Shown piece after piece: positions 38,153 through 40,862 of a DNA stretch of 40,862 nucleotides. The DNA lies in contig CAMBRJ010000002.1 of NCBI GenBank assembly GCA_945870175.1, positions 1-40,862 on the forward strand, read 5' to 3'. The stretch comes from Gemmatimonas phototrophica (GTDB taxonomy: Bacteria; Gemmatimonadota; Gemmatimonadetes; Gemmatimonadales; Gemmatimonadaceae). How positions within the stretch are numbered: the first letter of the stretch is position 1; each line of letters begins with the position of its first letter. The notes below the pieces were generated by a model. It worked only from the letters and a program-made list of their open reading frames with translations. It did no database searches and was not told where the DNA came from. The position numbers and the translations under genes were made by a program.

Positions 38153-40608
38153 GAGACCGACTCCGGGGTCGTGGATCGAGCAAAGGTGGTGCTGTACCAG
38201 GAGCCCAGGACGACGGTGATCGAACTCGTCGGCATGAGGATCGCGGCGATGAGCGGGGTCAGCAGGCCGAACACGGCGAGACTGGCTCCGATGAGATTGT
38301 AGCCGATCGAGAGCGCGATGTTGCGGCGAATGACCTGCAGGGTACGGCGTGAGCCTTCCGTGAGTTCGACCAGCGCGCCGAGCCCGGGGCGCGTGAGGTA
38401 GATGTCGGCGGTCGCGAGGCACGCTTCGGCCCCGCCGTGTACGCCGATACCGACGTGGGCGGCGGCGATGGCCGCCGCGTCGTTGACGCCATCGCCCACC
38501 ATGACGACGGTGCGTCCGGAGGTGGCTTTCAGCTGTTCGACGAACGCGAGTTTGTCCTCGGGCGAGACTGCGCCGATGGAGTCTTGCGCTTCGAAGGCAA
38601 GCGCCCGGCCCACCGACGCAACCACGTCCTGGGCATCACCACTCAGCATCACGGTCCGCCATCCGCGTCCACGTAACTGCTGCAGCGATTCGAGCGCATC
38701 TTCGCGTACCCGGTCGCCGAGACCTGCTATCGCAACGAGTACGCCATCGATCGCGATGTGGACCGGTGTCAGTGTGCGATCGAGGTCATTTATCACATGT
38801 TCGAGCGACGAATCCATGGTCGGCATGGATTCGCGCACGAACCGCGGCGATCCGATACGCACGGTGTGGCCGTCGACGGTGCCTTCGAGGCCGCCGCCGG
38901 CGATGTGACGCGACGCCGTGACCGTGGCGGGTGCAAGACCGGGCCAGGCGCGACGGAAGCCGTCGGCCAGCGGATGCGACGAGCCTTCTTCCAGAGCAAG
39001 TACCAGCGGCTTCACCCAATCGGGTCCATGCCACGCGGCGAGTGCGGTGCGTCCTTCGGTAAGCGTCCCCGTTTTGTCGAGCACGATGATGCCCGGCGAA
39101 GCCAACAGCTCGAGCGCATCGCCGCCCTTGATCAGCATCCCGCGACGCGCGGCTCGCCCGACCGCGACGGTGATCGCGAGTGGCGTGGCGAGGGCCAGCG
39201 CACACGGACAGGTCACAATCAGCAGCGCGATGGCGTCATCGAGCGCATGCGCCGCCGACATCTGTGATTTGATCACAAAGGTCGTCACGGCGGCCACCAG
39301 CACGATGGCGGTGAAGATGCCCGCCATGCGATTCGCCGTCTGTACGATCGGCGCGCGTCGCTTGGCGCTCTCCTCAACCTGTCGCATCAGTTTCGCGATG
39401 CGGCTCGTTTCACCGGCCTGCTCCACCTGCACCCGCAGTGGCGATTCCACGTTGAGCGTGCCGGCGAACACCATCTGTCCCACGCTCACCGAGGTCGGAC
39501 GCGATTCGCCGGTGAGCAGCGCGGCATTCACACTCGACCGTCCGTGCATAACGATACCGTCGGCGGGGAACGACTCGCCCGCCCGCACATCGAGCAGCAT
39601 ACCCGGCAGCAGCGCTTCGCTCGGGATATCGCGCAGCGTCTCGTGCTCGATGATGCGCGCGGTGCTCGGCGCGATCGCATGCAACTCTTCGGCGGCGTCG
39701 ACCGCCATCCGCTGACCGCGCTGCTGCAGGAACCGTCCCACGAGCAGTGCAAAAATCAGCAGCGCCAACCCGTCGAAATAGATCGGACCCGAATCGGTGA
39801 ACGTATTCATCGCCCCGCGCACGAACCCGGCGGCGAGCGCGATGGCGATCGGCAGGTCCATGTGCAGCGACCGCGTGCGGAGCGATGCCCAGGCGCCGGT
39901 GAAGAACACGCGACCGGGCCAGATGAACGCCGGCACCGTGATCGCGAAGCTCACCCACCGGAAGAACCGCGTGAAACTCTCGTCCATCGTGTTCAGCTCG
40001 CCCGCATACAACGCCAGCGCGGCCAGCATCACGTTGATCGCGATGGCACCGGCGATGCCGATGCGCACGAGCATGGCGCGATCCTCGCGCTTCCGCATGT
40101 CGGCGCGGGCCACGCCGCGGAACGGATGCGGCGGGTAGCCGAGCGTATCGAGCGACTGCGCAATGCGCGACAGCGGGACGGTGGCGATGTCCCACTCGAT
40201 GACCGCCAGCGACCGTCGCACGTCGAGCTCGGCCCGCAACACGCCGGGCATCAGCAGCGGCACGCGCTCCACCAGCCATACGCACGACGCGCAGTGCACG
40301 CCCTCGAGATAGAGCTCGGTGCGCGACAGGCCGTTGGGAAGGGCCGTGACGTACAGATTCGCGAAGGCGGGATGATCGAACTCGTCGTAGCTGCGCCCCG
40401 AGGCCCGCACGGGTGCTTCGCGACGCTCGGCAAAGCCGTAGTACGAATCGAGGCCATGCGCGTGCAGGATGCCGAAGGCCGTGTGGCAGCCGCTGCAGCA
40501 GAACTGCCGCTCGGCGTCATCCTCCAGCAAGCCTTCGGGCACCGGCAGGCTGCAATGGGCGCAGAGTACGTCGGCGGCGACGCGGGCCGGCATGGCGGTG
40601 GTACTCAT
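38149..40608 (-). CDS. ccoI: CcoI-type P1B copper-transporting ATPase
   Basis: This 819-residue P-type ATPase has the CcoI layout. The N-terminal zinc-ribbon-like domain has CAHC (Cys16, 19) and FCCSGC (Cys37, 38, 41). The heavy-metal-associated domain has GVHCASCVWLVE (Cys106, 109). The membrane part has the CPC motif at 467-469. The cytosolic part has TGES (366-369), the phosphorylation site DKTGT (Asp511), HP (545-546) and GDGVND (705-710). CcoI exports Cu+ to supply the CuB site of cbb3 oxidase in the periplasm. Both neighbours overlap it by 4 bp (ATGA), consistent with tight co-expression with CcoS. The ATG at 40608 is fixed by the overlap with the upstream gene. Confidence 0.96.
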   Translation of the reverse strand: MSTTAMPARVAADVLCAHCSLPVPEGLLEDDAERQFCCSGCHTAFGILHAHGLDSYYGFAERREAPVRASGRSYDEFDHPAFANLYVTALPNGLSRTELYLEGVHCASCVWLVERVPLLMPGVLRAELDVRRSLAVIEWDIATVPLSRIAQSLDTLGYPPHPFRGVARADMRKREDRAMLVRIGIAGAIAINVMLAALALYAGELNTMDESFTRFFRWVSFAITVPAFIWPGRVFFTGAWASLRTRSLHMDLPIAIALAAGFVRGAMNTFTDSGPIYFDGLALLIFALLVGRFLQQRGQRMAVDAAEELHAIAPSTARIIEHETLRDIPSEALLPGMLLDVRAGESFPADGIVMHGRSSVNAALLTGESRPTSVSVGQMVFAGTLNVESPLRVQVEQAGETSRIAKLMRQVEESAKRRAPIVQTANRMAGIFTAIVLVAAVTTFVIKSQMSAAHALDDAIALLIVTCPCALALATPLAITVAVGRAARRGMLIKGGDALELLASPGIIVLDKTGTLTEGRTALAAWHGPDWVKPLVLALEEGSSHPLADGFRRAWPGLAPATVTASRHIAGGGLEGTVDGHTVRIGSPRFVRESMPTMDSSLEHVINDLDRTLTPVHIAIDGVLVAIAGLGDRVREDALESLQQLRGRGWRTVMLSGDAQDVVASVGRALAFEAQDSIGAVSPEDKLAFVEQLKATSGRTVVMVGDGVNDAAAIAAAHVGIGVHGGAEACLATADIYLTRPGLGALVELTEGSRRTLQVIRRNIALSIGYNLIGASLAVFGLLTPLIAAILMPTSSITVVLGSWYSTTFARSTTPESVS

Positions 40609-40862
40609 GGCATGACACCCTGATGCGCGTGGGCCGACGGCGCATCGGCGCCGGCCGAGGCAGCACCCGCGTGTTGCATCGAAAAACGTCCCGAGATGGA
40701 AAGCAGTCCCATCACCAGCACCAGCGTCGCGCTGAGCATGGGCAGCCGCTGGCGCAGCGGACCAAACAGCCGCTGCGCACCGAGACCGACCACGAGCAAC
40801 GCTGGGACCGTGCCGAGCCAGAACACGGCCATCGTGAGCACGCCGGCGCGGATACTGCCCGA
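40605..40862 (-). CDS. TauE/SafE (COG2836)-like membrane protein, partial, truncated by the window end
   Basis: Only the C-terminal 85 or so residues are in the window; the frame continues past 40862. The visible part begins SGSIRAGVLTMAVFWLGTVP, like the late helices of the short TauE/SafE proteins found beside CcoI in cbb3 clusters. A second helix (LVLVMGLLSISGRF) and a His-rich tail (AGADAPSAHAHQGVMP) follow; the histidines may bind copper. The stop overlaps the ccoI ATG by 4 bp, so it heads the TauE-CcoI-CcoS operon seen here. The remaining cbb3 genes are expected beyond the right edge. Confidence 0.85.
   Translation of the reverse strand, partial: SGSIRAGVLTMAVFWLGTVPALLVVGLGAQRLFGPLRQRLPMLSATLVLVMGLLSISGRFSMQHAGAASAGADAPSAHAHQGVMP

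Noticed and set aside
37971..38422. Longer minus-strand starts for ccoS
   Set aside because: The ATG at 38152 overlaps the ccoI stop and gives the normal 44-residue CcoS; the longer frames run over ccoI.
1..40862. Transposase, phage, CRISPR, tRNA or rRNA genes
   Set aside because: I looked for these and saw no convincing signature; short repeats are palindromic or tandem, not CRISPR-like.

Overview
This is a gene-dense, G+C-rich bacterial window of about 41 kb, mostly in short operons with ATGA-type start/stop overlaps. Lipoprotein and Sec signal peptides, a di-haem peroxidase and a cbb3-oxidase assembly locus point to an aerobic Gram-negative. The gene mix (D-aminoacylase-like amidohydrolase, S9 and S41-like proteins, PhoX-like plus di-haem peroxidase, GMC oxidoreductase with a four-Cys motif, a GxxExxY gene) resembles Gemmatimonadota, but this is judged from content and not from a marker gene.

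Layout. 56-1840 (minus): VIT/CCC1 transporter, rhomboid protease and a RidA deaminase. 2031-5813: a FAD amino-acid-oxidase-like gene (minus) divergent from an ornithine-cyclodeaminase-family gene and a D-aminoacylase-like amidohydrolase (plus), plausibly an amino-acid salvage module. 5943-9967 (minus): an AlaX-type alanyl-tRNA editing protein coupled to a DinB protein, then transketolase with a 53-residue membrane protein behind it. 10035-15092 (plus): a lipoprotein with two nucleophile-less S41-like halves, then the helicase HrpB. 15384-18311: a GxxExxY PD-(D/E)XK protein, a flippase-like membrane protein, an EamA exporter and a small membrane protein. 18431-25090: a GMC oxidoreductase; MarR regulator, serine-glyoxylate-type aminotransferase and hydroxypyruvate/glyoxylate reductase; then an esterase coupled to a DUF2461 protein. 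25215-29716: a VC0807-like membrane protein, a PhoX-like lipoprotein and a di-haem peroxidase lipoprotein. 29966-33938: a methyltransferase, an S9 peptidase and a SnoaL-like protein. 33942-37778 (minus): a small protein overlapping a methyltransferase, an aldo/keto reductase-RidA fusion and an M20 amidohydrolase. 38018-40862 (minus): TauE/SafE-like protein, CcoI and CcoS, each overlapping the next, which serve cbb3 oxidase copper loading and assembly.

The least explained layer is the intergenic DNA. Five gaps hold long palindromic elements (about 1870-2003, 5822-5920, 15100-15199, 25098-25169 and 29748-29874). The first and last are clearly the same family, with matching outer arms and a matching inner hairpin. 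The third lies just upstream of the GxxExxY nuclease-like gene. A separate 59-bp element occurs at 23431-23489 and 37961-38019, with a partial inverted copy at 37859-37877. A possible system of nuclease-associated palindromic repeats is the main lead; the rest is mostly recognisable metabolism with some unusual domain fusions and degenerate active sites. No rRNA, tRNA, CRISPR array, transposase or phage gene was seen.
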